A DNA stretch of 64,000 nucleotides from Kappaphycus alvarezii (lineage: Eukaryota > Rhodophyta > Florideophyceae > Gigartinales > Solieriaceae). The translations under genes were made by a program, and so were the position numbers. The notes below the pieces were generated by a model, which saw only the letters and a program-made list of their open reading frames with translations, made no database searches and was not told where the DNA came from. Shown in pieces: positions 41,194 through 53,158 of this stretch (position 1 is its first letter; each line of letters starts with the position of its first letter). The stretch covers positions 744,001-808,000 of the forward strand of contig NADL03000705.1 in the NCBI GenBank assembly GCA_002205965.3, in the 5' to 3' direction.

Positions 41194-44100
41194 CGGTAGT
41201 TCGGACTCGCTGGTAATCGTAGAAGATATTAATTCTACGCATAGCTGGTTTTTGCTCTGTGTCTGATGGTTGTCTGCTCCGAGTAGGGCATCGGGTTTGA
41301 TGAAGGGCGCAGGTATCGAGTCGTTGGAATCTGGTGCAGTTTTGGCTGTAGCTAGGTGCGGATTGATTTATTTTTCGTGACTTTGCGGCTGCATGGTGTC
41401 TGTTGTAGAGTACGTTGAGGTAGGAAAAAGAATCAAAAGGACCCTGATAGTGCGATCAAAGGTATTTGGAGATGTGGCGAGGCAATAGCCGTGTATTGGC
41501 GAAAGTTACTAGGAGATATAGCGAGACAATGGCGGTGCAGGAGTGAAAAGAGGAAAAATTGGGGTTTTTTAATGATTGAAAAATAGGTTAGCTCAACGCA
41601 TCAAATAATTGGTACAAGTGGTCGGCATGGGTAACCAAGAAAACGAGGTTAATCCGGGTCAAAGTCGCTAGAAGGCCGCCGCGTGACCAGCCAGCAGGCA
41701 GCTCGCGTTGGACGTGGCAGCGGCCGCAGCTTGCCTTCGCATGAATATCCCGCGAACCTCCCGTATGATTCCATGGCCCTGACTGTAACGCTTCTTGCCA
41801 ACTCAGTGAAAGTGAAAGTACTTGAGATCTTTCGAGGTAATGGCGGTGCGGAAAATGATGTTGGCGTGAACTTTCACGAAAAACAGCGGCATACGAATCG
41901 CCGTTTTGCAAAATGAGTGGTGCAGAGCTAATATTTGGCGCGTAGGAAAGCCAGCTACAACTCATTGTCTATCTTAACAGGGTTTTTTCGATAAATGAAC
42001 TGAGAAACGTGATAGCGCCGCAGCTAAAAAGTGTGTCAAAAATGTTCCAAGGTTGAGACACTTTTTGCGGTGGCGCTACAATTCTGGGTCCAGATGGTCG
42101 TTTAAGGTCCCAATACTGTCCATAATTTTCGTTCTGGTGGCCTTCATGCAGGCGGTAGGTACTCTTGCGCTTGATTTTCCACATATATTACATATTTCAA
42201 ATAAAAACCCGCGTTAAATGAATATATGACCTCCGTCCACTTCTCTTTTTGCCGCTTTTCTGCATAAGCTCTCTTCCAAACTCTTACAGTATCCTGTGGA
42301 AACTCTATACAAGCGCCTAGTAGCGCACACCCAATGCCAGGGCTACTGCAGGCGATGCAGAAAAGTGTCGCTGTCAGCTCTGGAATTCAGTTGATGGCAC
42401 ATAATGGCAAGGGGAGACAGACTTTGGGCTTTCAAATCGGGTGACACATTTACAGTATCACTGTATGCCGCGCCGTCGCTTTGAGAGTGTACTCTGCACT
42501 TTGCATTCGTCACCACCGAAATGCACTTGCAAGTGAATTTCTAATTTGAATTTAACCCTTCGTACCTCCTCCCTCGTGTTCCACGTTCGGTAACCCCCCT
42601 AAGAACAAATCTGATTCTCTATCTCATCCCCTCCCACAAGTGACCCACCCGCGCCGCTCCCCTCCTCTGTAGAAACATATAACTGCTCCGTCTCTTTCTT
42701 CCTCTCCTTCCTCGGCATCCCCAACCACCGGCGAGATCCCTCTGGCCCATTGCACTTCCGCACCTGCTCGCTCAGTAACAGAAGACGTTCTCAACTGTTT
42801 CATCGCCCCTGCCATCTGCCCCCACTGTATCATCAGTTACACCTATCTCTCCTGACCGAAAACTTTAATCTTGTAGAGCACAATGTCTACGTCTCAAAAT
42901 GATGACGAATCCGCTTCCGATAGGGATATGATGATGGATCCAGGCATTAAGAAGGGGTATTTGTTCTTGTGCGGAATTAATATGCACACTTTGTCAAGCT
43001 TTTCGAAGAGGTTCGATATAAGAGTTCTTTTACCGATTATTAAAACGGTACAGACCGCTTTTTGCTTCAGGTTTATGTGGAACAGTATTAGACTTCGCAA
43101 TTTATCCCTTGAAAACTTATGCCGAGTCGATGAGGAGTGTATTTTGTTAATTCTGTAAGGAATATGTCGCACGCCATTCTCACAGAGACTCCTACCGTTG
43201 GGTATGTTTTACAACACGCTCGATCAGAAACCGGGCAGAAGTGCCGTCTCAGCTCCATTCCTCGTTGGATTTAAAGTTGTGGAAGAAGAACCCAGGACTA
43301 AGAAAGGGACATCTTCTTCTGTGACGCCGACTAAATAAAGACCGCGCATTATGGTGCATCGGATGAAGACGTCGAGCCAATGGAAAAAAAAAAGTTGTGA
43401 AAAGTTCAAGAAGAAACGATAAATTCAAGGCCATCAATAAGGAAAATGCTGTAAACGAAAAAGCATCTCAAGAGGGATCGAGACGGACCTCAATGTTTTC
43501 TATCTCAGAGTTTTCGCGCCTTTTTGTTTAATTGAACTGCAATGAAGAAGTTAGAGCAGCCTTTCTTGGCTCTCTCCGAGTATTAACGAGGAGGCAGCAA
43601 GTCCGTGGTGAAAGTGAGAGAACTTTTGGGGAAAATTTATTGCTCCATCGTTTAATGATACTTTGGACGTAATTAATGTGAATTTTGGTAGTATCGATTC
43701 AAGTATTGATCCTAACAGATTGCCGCCGGTTTTGAGAAGTGCTGTGGAGCTCAAAAGGCACTTTACGGATTTCCGTTCTTCATTCAAAAGCCGTTTGCGG
43801 ATTATAACAAATCTGGCCAAAACATGACGTGGCGGGAATTTTTCGAGAGCAGACACGAACGATCCGGAAAGCACAACGGGGGAGGAGTTGCTTATTTTGG
43901 AAACTGTGTTGCTTCTACGAGGGCGAGAGAGTGTGATATGAAGTTTTTGAAGGGGCTTTCTAGAGTGATGTGGGTAGAACAGGCAATAGTGCGTCGAGGT
44001 AGTAAAGGTTACGAAGGGGGCATTGATGGAGTTGAAATACTGCCTGACACAGGTTCAAAGCAAGGGAGGAGAACTAGCTCAGGTGATTTAAATCAGCAGA

Positions 44101-44489
44101 TAGTTTAGAGTATTCTGAGACTGCGAAGGCCATTATAGCACATCGCACGTTATAAAGCCTGGTAAAACGTGATGTGTCGAGAGTCGATCATCAAACGAAG
44201 TGCTGCGGTTATTAAGAATTAAAAGGACTGTCAGGATTCTTTGGGTAAAAGATACCTCTGTTAGGTAAATTCTACAGTTCCGAAATGGATCTCGAATTGA
44301 GAGGTATTTGAGGGAAATTGATAGGGAAATGACGTTGACGCAGAGACGAGAGAGCATGTTGAGAACAGTGGCAACCTGGACGGCAATGAAAGGATTAGAG
44401 CGCCATTTTTAAATGAGAGTAGAGTAGGCTTCGCTATCATCTACTTTGATTATATTTTGTTTAGACTTTTTAATGTCTAAACACCTTTT
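41194..44489. other. 3.3 kb without a recognised gene
   Basis: Scattered frames, such as 41965-41588 minus (125 codons), 42883-43158 plus, 43874-43551 minus and 43824-44108 plus, show no family features and overlap each other on both strands. The plus frames at 43210-44108 have protein-like composition (TWREFFESRHERSGKHNGGG) and could be the decayed first ORF of the Harbinger element to the right. I do not recognise it. Confidence 0.35.
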
Positions 44490-44536
44490 AATTTCTATAA
44501 TGTCTATTAATTTCTATAATGTCTATAATGTTTATT
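44490..44536 (+). repeat. Short tandem repeat, 19-bp unit
   Basis: AATTTCTATAATGTCTATT occurs twice in tandem (44490-44508 and from 44509), followed by a shorter ATAATGTTTATT unit. Confidence 0.85.
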
Positions 44537-45144
44537 ACTGCCGTCAAGGTTTGGAGATGGGGAACGGAGAAAGGGCAAGGGAGGGGGGAGGAGGTTGTCG
44601 ATGCTGATGCCAAATCATCGCAGAATGTTAAGAGGAGGGAAGAGAGGGAGAGAGAGGTTAAGTGACAGGGGAGGCCGACTGATATGCTGGTGAGAATGCA
44701 GTCGATGATGAATATGTTTCAGACGATCCAGACGCTTCAAGCACAGGCGAAGTGGGGCTGGGTTGTAGGGGAACAAGTTTATCCGCTTACAATGATGGCT
44801 ATGGTTATGGCTCAAGTATGGACGGTGATATCCCGTGTTACATGTGCAAAAAGCAAAAAGTATTTTTATTGTTTGTGTAGTGCAGAAGACGAATCGCTCC
44901 TATCCAGCTCTCAGATAGCATCCGCGGCAAAACTCGAGGTTGCATTACCGGCATTAGTGGTGACCAAGGCGCTGATGAAGAGGACTATTTCTAAAAGGCG
45001 CAAAAAGTAGGCCTTCTGGCTGCGTATTTCCTTTGCATGGCATACCATGCAACCAATTTAAACCCTTTTCCAAGGACACCCAAACGGAAACAGCGGGATT
45101 ATATCGAAAGAGATAAGGAAAGCTTCTGATTTATAACTCGACAC

Positions 45145-46273
45145 ATGAGTGATGAAGTTTTCCGAATAAACTTCCGCATGACAAGAGCAATGTTCCGTGA
45201 TCTTCTATACACAGTGCTAGGCGATATATCGAAATAGAGCGCAACAGAAAAAGAGAGGGAACTGCAAATGCATGTATCAGGCAAAGCAGTGCAAGCTGAG
45301 ATGAAACTCGCAGTTTTTATTCTTCTGCTTTCTGGTGGCAGTGCTCACGGTATTTTCCTTGCGTATCGAGTCGCTGAACCGACAGTCTACAACATCTTCG
45401 ATTCGCTTTTGAAGGTAGTGTGCCAGCGTCTTCTGTTCAGACGGCTCCCAAACGACGACTCCAGGCTTTCCGATCTTGCCGCAGAGTTCTCCGAACCCCT
45501 CTTTTATTCAAATCCGCTGCAGGGTTGTGTTGCGGCTGTTGATGGGGTTCAAGTAGTAATTCAGAAGCCAGAAGTACAGTATAATCTTGTACCTTACTAC
45601 TCCCGAAAAGTATTTTACTCGATTACTATTCAAGCAATTGTCGATTCGACGTACCGATTCATTGTGTGCTCGGGAATTTGCGCCGGTTCGACTTATGATA
45701 ACACAGCCTTTGAATTGTCGTGTTTTATTGACATTCTCGAACGTGGGTGGCTACCAAAAAAATTTTGGATTGCGGCAGACGAAGCCTACAGCCCGATGCT
45801 TTACCTGATCAAGCCATCTGCTAGGGAATTCGCAACTTCTTACCAAGATGCATTTAATTTTTTCCACTCATCACTACGAATCTATGTGGAACAAGCGTTT
45901 GGGATGTTAAAGAAAAAGTGGGGGATTTTCGAGAAGCCTATCAAGTTCGAACTCGGACGCAGCTCGTTGATCACACCTGCCGCGATGATGCTCCACAATT
46001 GGTGTTTTGGAGAACGGACTAGGTATTGAAAAAAGAAAGCGCAGTACCGAGGAATGGGAGTGTGCGTATGGCCGACTGAAGAGATGGTTTTAGTTCGCAC
46101 GGGATGAGTTTGACGTGGACGCTTGGATGGATGTCAAGTCGGAGGAGATGGGACCGAGCGCGTGGAGGGCGGAGCAAAAACGCGAGGTTCGGAGAAAGCT
46201 CGTCGTGTTGGTTCGTCGTGCTGGTCAAAAGAGGCCACCAGTGCATGCGAATGTTGACATGCCACGCGATTGA
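45145..46273 (+). pseudogene. PIF/Harbinger transposase, best preserved copy, Harb-5
   Basis: In phase from MSDEVFRINFRMTRAMFRDL through one stop (TAG at 45235-45237), then open from 45238 to 46029. N-terminal block: LYTVLGDISK. Core: GCVAAVDGVQVVIQKP (first Asp), YSITIQAIVDSTYRFIVCSG, ICAGSTYDNTAFELS, KKFWIAADEAYSPMLYLI (second Asp) and YQDAFNFFHSSLRIYVEQAF then GMLKKKWGIFEKPI (Glu in VEQAFG). All three catalytic acids are present. After LHNWC the phase shifts (VLENGLGIEKRKRS), and the C-terminal tail reads EFDVDAWMDVKSEEMGPSAW then RAEQKREVRRKLVVLV to a TGA at 46271-46273. One stop plus two shifts separate this from an intact gene. A different subfamily from Harb-1 and Harb-4. Confidence 0.85.
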
Positions 46274-46439
46274 CTGCGGTGAGGGGACCGGGAGATGGGA
46301 GGTGTTTGGAGTGTTAACGTGTTTGAGACAGCATTTGTGGAGGAGCAGTTAAAGACTCAACGCAGACCGCATCTGCTTCACCGGCGGTATTTCGGGTGTA
46401 CTCTGCAGAGTTCGTAAACAGGATCTCATTGAAAGCATC

Positions 46440-48216
46440 GTCGAGATATTTGATGTGTTTTCTTGTCGGGCTTGTGGATCGGCATCCCATCCAAGTACAC
46501 CCCCCTTCTCCTGATCGATGTGCCGCCCCGTCTGCTGTTTTGCAAGATGTCCCCGCCCCGTCAGCTATTGGAAATAAACCCCCCCCCTCCTGCTCAACAT
46601 GCCACCACCTCCGCTGTTGTCCAAGGCCTCCCCCTAGTATGCTCTTGGAAGTGCCCCCCCCCTCCTCCTCCTCCTGGGCAAGATTCCGCCCCCCCCCGAG
46701 GTTCTCCGCTTCATCTCAGATCGTGGAGAGCCACTCGGGTTCTCTATCAACATTCCAAAAACAACGCTATGGCGTCCTGGCCCGGATCCCCCCACGTCCC
46801 TTCGGTGTGCCATACCCTGCACCATACTTTCCCAGAATTCCGTGACAGTCCTCGGATCCCCAATCGGCACCTCTCAAAGCTGCCAGTCTTTTCTTGCCTC
46901 CCGCGTACATGCCATTTCCGAGGTTTGGTCGCCCATATCCGGATTGAGGGCTACCAACTACTGAGACACTGTGCCAGTTCCTGCCGCCTGACCTATGTTC
47001 TTCGCTGCACCCCGCCGCATCTCACTCTTTCCGGAGCCCAAACCTTTGACTTTGGAATGCGAAGGGTGTTCGAAGACATGCACCGTCGTCTCCCAGACAG
47101 TGCCTGGCTCACCGCCCAGCTTCCACTCCGTATAGGGGGGTCGGACTGCCCCGTACCGAAACCATCGCAAAGGCATGCTACGCTGGCTCTGTTCTCTCCT
47201 CCTACCCACTTCTTCGCCTCTCCTCGGTGATTGCTTCGACGTCTCGCAGTTGATCTCAACGTCTCTCGCCTCTATCCGGGCCTAATCCCCGACAGTTTAT
47301 CCCCCCGCTGTCCATGCTGGCCTCCGCGCCTCTTCTTTCCCCGGCCTGTCTGACTTCCAGACAACCGCTACTGCTGAGATCTCACAGGCGCTTCGCGCCA
47401 AACTTCTCTCCTCCGTCGAACTCACCTCCCCGAAGGCTCCCGGCTACTCCGCCGCCTAGCTTCTGCCGCTTCTTCCCACGCCTCCCGTCCCTTTCACAAC
47501 CTCCTGCAGAGCAATCTCGGTACCCGGGCCGCTCCTGAAGTCTGGCGAACCATGGTTTGCCTCCGTCTTGGTGTCCCCACCTTCTCTGGCACACAACCCT
47601 GCACCTATTGCGCCGCCGCCCACTTCCGCACTGTCCCCACCCTGGATTCCTACGGACACCACGCCTCTGTCTGTCCCTGCGCAGACGGCTCCATTCGGCG
47701 CCCCAACTGTGTTCGCGACCGCCTCATTTCCGATATATCGCACTTATCAATTGGGATTCGCCCTGTCCGGGAATGGACCTTCCCGCAACACTTGCCCCGA
47801 CCCTCCAACTCTCGCCGGCGCCTCGACATCTACATCCATGATGACCAGTTCTCTCCCGTCCCGCAGGGCTACGACGTCACTGTCATCAGCCCCCACTCCG
47901 CCCCATACGCCCAACAGCGGATCCACACGCCCCTCGCTGCCCTTACTGCATCTGAGCGCGCGAAATCTCTCCGCTATGGCCACCTCTGCCCGAACTACGT
48001 ATCGACTTCCACCCGATAGCTTTCGATATATACGGGTCTGCCGGTCCCGGTGCCGAACGAGGTCTGTCCAGAATTGCTGAGTACATCTCTCTACGGAAAG
48101 GCAGTAGCCCTGCCTTCGAGCGCGATCGATTGTTCACGATTATCGGCTCGCTTATACAAAAACGAACTTCTGTCGCGATCAACCGACAACAACTCAACCG
48201 CTCCTGGCTCGGATAG
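46440..48216 (+). pseudogene. LINE-type RT polyprotein C-terminal fragment, second subfamily
   Basis: Frames in three phases. Near 46940-47230: LLRHCASSCRLTYVLRCTPP, FGMRRVFEDMHRRLPDSAWL and TAQLPLRIGGSDCP (RT thumb-like, parallel to WDQVTLPIRQGGQG in the 4.9-kb copy). Near 47330-47540: a helical block. At 47552-48019: RTMVCLRLGVPTFSGTQPC, then C-X2-C and LDSYGHHASVC, RPNCVRDRL, then RRRLDIYIHD and GYDVTVISPHSAP. Finally a block near 48010-48216 (FHPIAFDIYGSAGPG, then IGSLIQKRTSVAINRQQLNR). The order is the same as in the 3.7-6.3 kb copies, so it is one superfamily. The RT core upstream is not recognisable. The Cys/Pro-rich 46480-46700 stretch may be out-of-phase RT sequence. Confidence 0.6.
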
Positions 48217-49276
48217 ATTTTTCCCCCTTTGAGGTCCGCTAGCCCCCCTTTCCTGCTTGGTAAAGTCTTTTCTTTTCTTCAATTAACCAACGACAACTAA
48301 CAAAACTTCCTAATCCTTTTTCCTTCTGTCAGCTCATGTGAAAAACTTATGACCCCACTTCGAGTGAGTCCACCGAAGAGGAAAACCCAAATGAATGTCT
48401 TAGCACTCATCTCCAGCAGAGGCAGTAGATGAAATAGCTGAGATTAGGCTCCCTTCAAGAGTTTTCGTGAACTTTCCCCGTGCCTGCCATGAACATCTCT
48501 TTTACTTGAGAGACTTCTTCAGCTACGTTCTGTAGGACACCATAGTTGAAGGGTGTCCACGGCCTTCGAAGTGATGCATGTTCCTCGGGTAGAATTATCC
48601 ATATTCCACGTTGTGAGGTTCTTACAGATTGCTTGGGGGAAGAAGGGGTTCAATTGCTGTAATGGAGATGTTGGCTAAACTCCGCAGATCTTGTTGTCAA
48701 GGCAGTACGTCGGATTTGCGCTATCGGGCTCTGTGGCTTGGAGCTGGTGAATTGATTCGAAGATGTCGTCGATTGCAACCTCTACGGGATTGCTGCTCTG
48801 CGGTGGTGTTTATACTCGGTTAACCTCTCTCGCCATAACTCGTGATGTTTTCGAAATTGAGAGACACTTTCTTATGAATTTTTGGTTGGCGTGAATACCA
48901 TTCAAGACCTTTGCAGGGCATCCCCGTGAGCGCAGTTATACTCTTTTTTTTTGAAGGACTTTGTTGCTGGTGTGTGAAGACCGATACTGTTTAGTGCATG
49001 GGTCTGTGATGTTGAGGTAGGTATCACTCAGGAAGGCACCAAATCCAACGAATAAGGTGTAATGCACCGTTCTTGCTTGTGCATCCAGCAGTGATTGTCA
49101 TGTCTGTGAACCAGAGTTGTCAGTCACCAGTCCATACCGGGAAAATTTTGGAACTGTTGACACCCACAAACCCGACTACAGCCGGAACATGGTGTAATAG
49201 AGCCAGGACACTCGCAGATCTGTCGTCGTATTATTCCGGAACACGTCCAGTACTTGAGGGCGATTTGTGAAATGAA
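48217..49276. other. No gene recognised
   Basis: Short overlapping frames only. The first part is T/C-rich and may be the 3' tail of the LINE copy at 46440-48216. Confidence 0.4.
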
Positions 49277-50449
49277 CTAAAGGACGGGGGGCATGTCCTG
49301 ATAGGAAACGGGGTACCTGGAGAGACAGAAGCAATGGGCTGAGACGCAAAGAGTGAGGCATTTATTTAGCAGTCTGGAGGTTTCATTGGTACGCGGGACA
49401 AATTTCGAACTACGTCGCGGACTGAATGCGATGGGCGATCTCAGCTGCTGCCTGTCGATCTGTACGGCCTTCATCAGGATATTGGTCCTGAGGCGCCAAA
49501 AAATTTAGATCTCGAAGGGGACACAAGTGATATCTGCTTCCCTGGGTACGTCGGGGATTCTAAGGAGGGAGGTGCAGGCCGCAGTTCGGTATCCGGCCCT
49601 ACGTAGTAATGGAACCTCGATATCTCTTTTGCAGCCTGCGGCGCTGAAGAGACGGAGGTTGAGGGTGCCGTAAACCGCGACTTGTAGCAGCGGGGGTGTC
49701 GGAGACTAGAGGGGCGGAGAGCAACGCTATGATCGTCAAAGGAGACTTTTGCTTTGCAAAAGTGTTGCAACATGAACGGCGAATGGTGAGCGGAGACCCG
49801 CTGTCCAAAATGCCGGTACAGCATGATTCTCCCATGAGTGGTGGGCTTCGCGGAAGCGCTTTTGTGCGTGCAAGCAGTGAGGAGGCGCCGGAACTGTGAT
49901 GGAACGCTTGGCTGTGCATTCAGAGTCGGATGTGGGAGTCCGTGGGTAACGCCTTCTAAACGTCGCGCTTCCAGTTGGAGTGTGCTGTAAAGCGTCCTTC
50001 TGCATTCTCCAGACAGGAGGGCCAAATTCTGGACGAGACGACGAGGATGGTGGGATGACATGAGGACAAGTTCGGAGGACGGCCAAGGAAGCAACAAGTG
50101 GGCACCTTACGTTGCCGAGTAGAAAGCGGCGGTTACCGGTATACGCGCTGCCGAGGGTCCTGTGTTTCGGGGCGTTGAGTATCTGGATGTCCTTTCGCGG
50201 GCTGGGGCAGTGTCAATGCTGCTGGCTGCAGCGATGGCATCTTGGAAAGGATGTATTCCGGAGATGCCGTGGCCAGCTTGGTGGACGCTGATGCAAGCTT
50301 GATCCATGCGTGGTTGGCGAGGATGACTTTGTGGAGTGTCCAGAAGGATGTTGGAGAAAATCTGTTTGATTGCAGCAAGAAAGAACCCGGTAGTCAAAGT
50401 ACTGGAAAGCATGGATCATGAGGTGAGTTGACGCGCACTGGAGGTGCAT
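49277..50449 (-). pseudogene. LINE-type RT polyprotein C-terminal fragment on the minus strand, highly decayed
   Basis: Read right to left, mixed phases parallel the 4.9-kb copy. HLQCASTHLMIHAFQYFDYR corresponds to HRLCASACLVTHAFRL. DQACISVHQAGHGISGIHPF and SSIDTAPARERTSRYST correspond to DQVTLPIRQGGQGFTLISPF and IDAVPARERSASYTT. A block with WENHAVPAFWTAGL matches WQTMLRRHLGLPV, and PDTELRPAPPSLESPTYPG with QISLVSPSRSKFF matches the RPAD/VSPF block. PARERTSRYST is nearly identical to its counterpart, so homology is certain although the frame is broken many times. It lies back to back with the host tubulin cofactor gene. Confidence 0.6.
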
Positions 50450-51676
50450 GTGAGGGCGTGTGAGCTGTTTACGGATGTGTCGGGGTAGTTTTAGAGTGGG
50501 CGTGCATGCCGCTATTTTGTTTGTAACGAGGAAGGTCGTGAACAGCTTCTAGTCGGTGGGGCGCGCGTGTTGCGAAGCTATGGTTGGGGGACTCATAGCG
50601 GAGGGGCTCTTTCACGAAGCGAGCTGATGAGGGGTGCTTGGCTTGCAAATGCACGTCTTGCGCGCTCGCGCGTCTAGACAGACACCCATGGCCGGGCTTT
50701 GCTGTTGAGTCATGCGAATGGCTCTGCTAGAAGTAAACACGTAATCAGGGTTTGTCCGTCTGTAACATCGGGTGACGAGGGTGACCGTGCTCTCCTCGAT
50801 CGCACAGGTGAGAGCTACAGTAGTTCAGAAGGGAACCAAGCATCATGAAGGCGAAGTGTCTACATTTAGCATTCTGGGTACATTGTAGTATTGCTTTTTA
50901 TCGATTATGGACGGTGAAAAGTTGCTTCGCACGGTTGTTGAATATTTTGATACCGCGGGCTGGGTGGGTGCTGGTAGGGATGGGAGGAAGGAAAGCGCCA
51001 TGTCCTTAAATACGGTTGTAGACGTGGGGACCAGAGGAACACAAAAAATTTAACATTTGGTATCGCTGTCCTCCTCGGAAGCCCAACTATGGGCCCGCAA
51101 AACACCGATCGCCCAGCACATGAAAAACACTAGAAGACCTCACCCGCCTAAATCACTCTGGTGCTAGTCCCTCCACTGGAATGCCTTACCCTCGCATTGG
51201 CACATGGGTTCGACAAGCGACAGCGGCAATCTTGACCACGGGACGGCGACAGCTTCCTTGCGCGAATGTAGATTCAGCACATCGAGAGGAGTCGTGGCGT
51301 CGGGACAGGGATGTTGATCACATCACTACTTTGGTTCCGAAAATACTTGGCGAATTTTTACCTGTAATGAAGTTGTGTAATTGGAAGTCCGATCATTACA
51401 GTATTTACAGAAGAGACGGTCAATGTTTTGGCGCCAAATCAACCGGACATTTGAATGATTTGACGAAAACGACAGGCACACAATAAAGTAAGCAAATCGA
51501 ATCGCACCATTTTCTTGTCTTTTCAAAGCTGCCATTCCAGCACCATGTATCCCACTGTATAGTACAGTATAACACTGTTGCAGCACTTTGACAGCGCGGT
51601 GAAAGTCTGCATGCAAACTCAAAACGTTGGGCGCCATCATTCGAGTTTGGCAAGCAAGCACTCCCCCGTCCTCACC
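50450..51676. other. Upstream region of the tubulin cofactor gene; no second gene supported
   Basis: The left part may still be LINE-derived. The plus frame 51181-51486 (101 codons) has no family features. 51540-51600 contains ACTGTATAGTACAGTATAACA, one of several TACAGT-type motifs in this part of the window. A TATA box was not identified with confidence. Confidence 0.4.
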
Positions 51677-52500
51677 ATGTCTAGCAGGTACAACGCCCAC
51701 CAACCCCTCCCAAGTACGAGCCTATGTTATCTCCGACACGCAGTCCCAAAACCGTGCTTCCTCGACCTTCTTTTGAATGTAACGCATTCCAATCTCAAGG
51801 TGACTCGCTTTCTCGAAATCCGTGTGGACCATTCTATATGCATAGGGTCCCTCAAAGACAAACTGTACACTCACACTGGTACCCGTCCTGCCTTTATGAC
51901 GTTACTGCTACGGCCTTCGGAAAAGGGTCCGATTCGAGCGGAACTGGCGGATGAAAATGCCACCTTGGCGTATTACGGTGCAATGTCAGGCGATTGGTTG
52001 TACGTGATGGACGATGATCCACATTCCGCAAGTGCGAATGGGTGGTTGGAGGATACATCGTTAGTACCCAAGTATGTTATCTCGGAAGAGGCGTACGACA
52101 AGAGTGACAACACATATCGAGCATACAAACGCAAGATGCGCGAAAAGGATCCCAACTGGAGTATGACGTCGAGCCTTGCAAAGGCATTGAACAAGAGAGA
52201 AAGAGGGGGCGTTGATGTTGGAGATGAGAATCCTGCGATGAAAGTCGGGGATCGTGTAGAGGTGAATCCGGGGGGAAGAGAGGCGAGATTCGTTTCGTGG
52301 GAAGGAATTTGGAAAAGTTGCCCGAGGGTTGGTGGGTAGGTGTGGCGTATGATGAGCCTGTTGGGAAGAATGATGGTAGTGTGAAAGGGGTGAGGTATTT
52401 TGAGGCGGAGATGGGGTACGGGGGGTTGGTTCGACCGAGTTGTGTGACGGTCGGGAACTTTGCGGTGCGAGACGATTTCGAGAGTGAGGATGAGATATGA
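51677..52500 (+). CDS. TBCB: Tubulin-folding cofactor B homologue (one frame break)
   Basis: A chaperone cofactor that binds alpha-tubulin and, with cofactors A, C, D and E, builds or dismantles tubulin dimers in the cytosol. Visible domains: an N-terminal ubiquitin-like domain (VTHSNLKVTRFLEIRVDHS, then GSLKDKLYTHTGTRPAFMTL), the linker YVMDDDPHSASANGWLEDTS and DNTYRAYKRKMREKDPNW, and a C-terminal CAP-Gly domain (KVGDRVEV, then LPEGWWVGVAYDEPVGKNDG and VKGVRYFE, GGLVRPSCVTVGNF). It ends in DEI, matching the DEI/DEM tail by which TBCB binds cofactor E. The phase changes by one base inside a G-run at 52270-52275: six G are present where seven would keep one frame. The start at 51677 gives about 30 residues before the ubiquitin-like fold. 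Upstream ATGs in frame exist (51578), but this one fits the family length (~270 residues). No intron is needed. Confidence 0.92.
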
Positions 52501-53158
52501 TGAGATGATGTGGAGAATAGTTTGGTGTTGGAGTGCAGTGATGAGGGCAAGTATTGATTGTTGAGTTGATGAGTTTGACAGTGACATGTTGTATTCGTTT
52601 ATGTCATTGGCAATGGCAAGGTGTCAGTGGATGACCAAAGATGATTTGACAGCTATGGTTACCGATTTTTTTTTGGGTTGCAAGTGTGTGGATTGTGGAT
52701 CCCTTTCTTAAGCTTTGATGTCTGCTGAAGTATCCTGAATGGGTATGGGATACACAGTCGCTCCAGCTACGCAGCATCTGAGCAGGAGATGGACGCGCTA
52801 CTGTACGGTAATTATGTAATTACCTCGGACACCGAGGCGTCTCTAAATAAAACAATCTTATTCGATAGTGTATCTTTGGGGACACTTTACTTTACTGTAC
52901 AGTACAGTACAGTAAAATACAGCACAGTAGGGCTGAGGCGGCGGTTTGAATCAAGTATGAGATTTTACCATTGTGTGCCAACATCTTTTTTTCAGTTTGA
53001 AAATTGGAGTGCAAAAAGGCAATCACGCACTGGTGTAACCACCAGCAACGATCGTTGGCCGGAAATATCTGGATCCACATACCCGATAAAACTACTAGAT
53101 CTGTATAGAATCACTTGGGTCACTTTCTCTGAGCATTTGTCCTAATCTCGTTGGTCAA
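52501..53158. other. Intergenic, with TACAGT repeat cluster
   Basis: Separates the two host genes, which lie in the same orientation. Holds the microsatellite at 52893-52930. The frame 52789-53145 crosses that repeat and is not credible as a gene. Confidence 0.5.
52893..52930. repeat. TACAGT pentamer/palindrome cluster
   Basis: TACTGTACAGTACAGTACAG followed by TAAAATACAGCACAGTA. Made of overlapping ACAGT/ACTGT units, which also recur at 55849-55868 and 62245-62275. Confidence 0.85.

Noticed and set aside
38330..41600. Terminal inverted repeats for the Harb-4 element
   Set aside because: No symmetric ends or 3-bp target duplications could be identified by eye.
45268..46029. Treating the 253-codon frame as a complete intact transposase gene
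   Set aside because: The N-terminal block lies in the same phase upstream of a TAG, and the C-terminal tail is in another phase, so the open part is not the full protein.
51181..51486. 101-codon frame upstream of the cofactor gene
   Set aside because: No motif, no supporting context; kept only as intergenic sequence.
51973..52587. Minus-strand 204-codon frame
   Set aside because: Antisense of the tubulin cofactor B gene.
52789..53145. 118-codon plus frame between the host genes
   Set aside because: Runs through the TACAGT microsatellite (YFTVQYSTVKYSTV) and has no protein-like features outside it.
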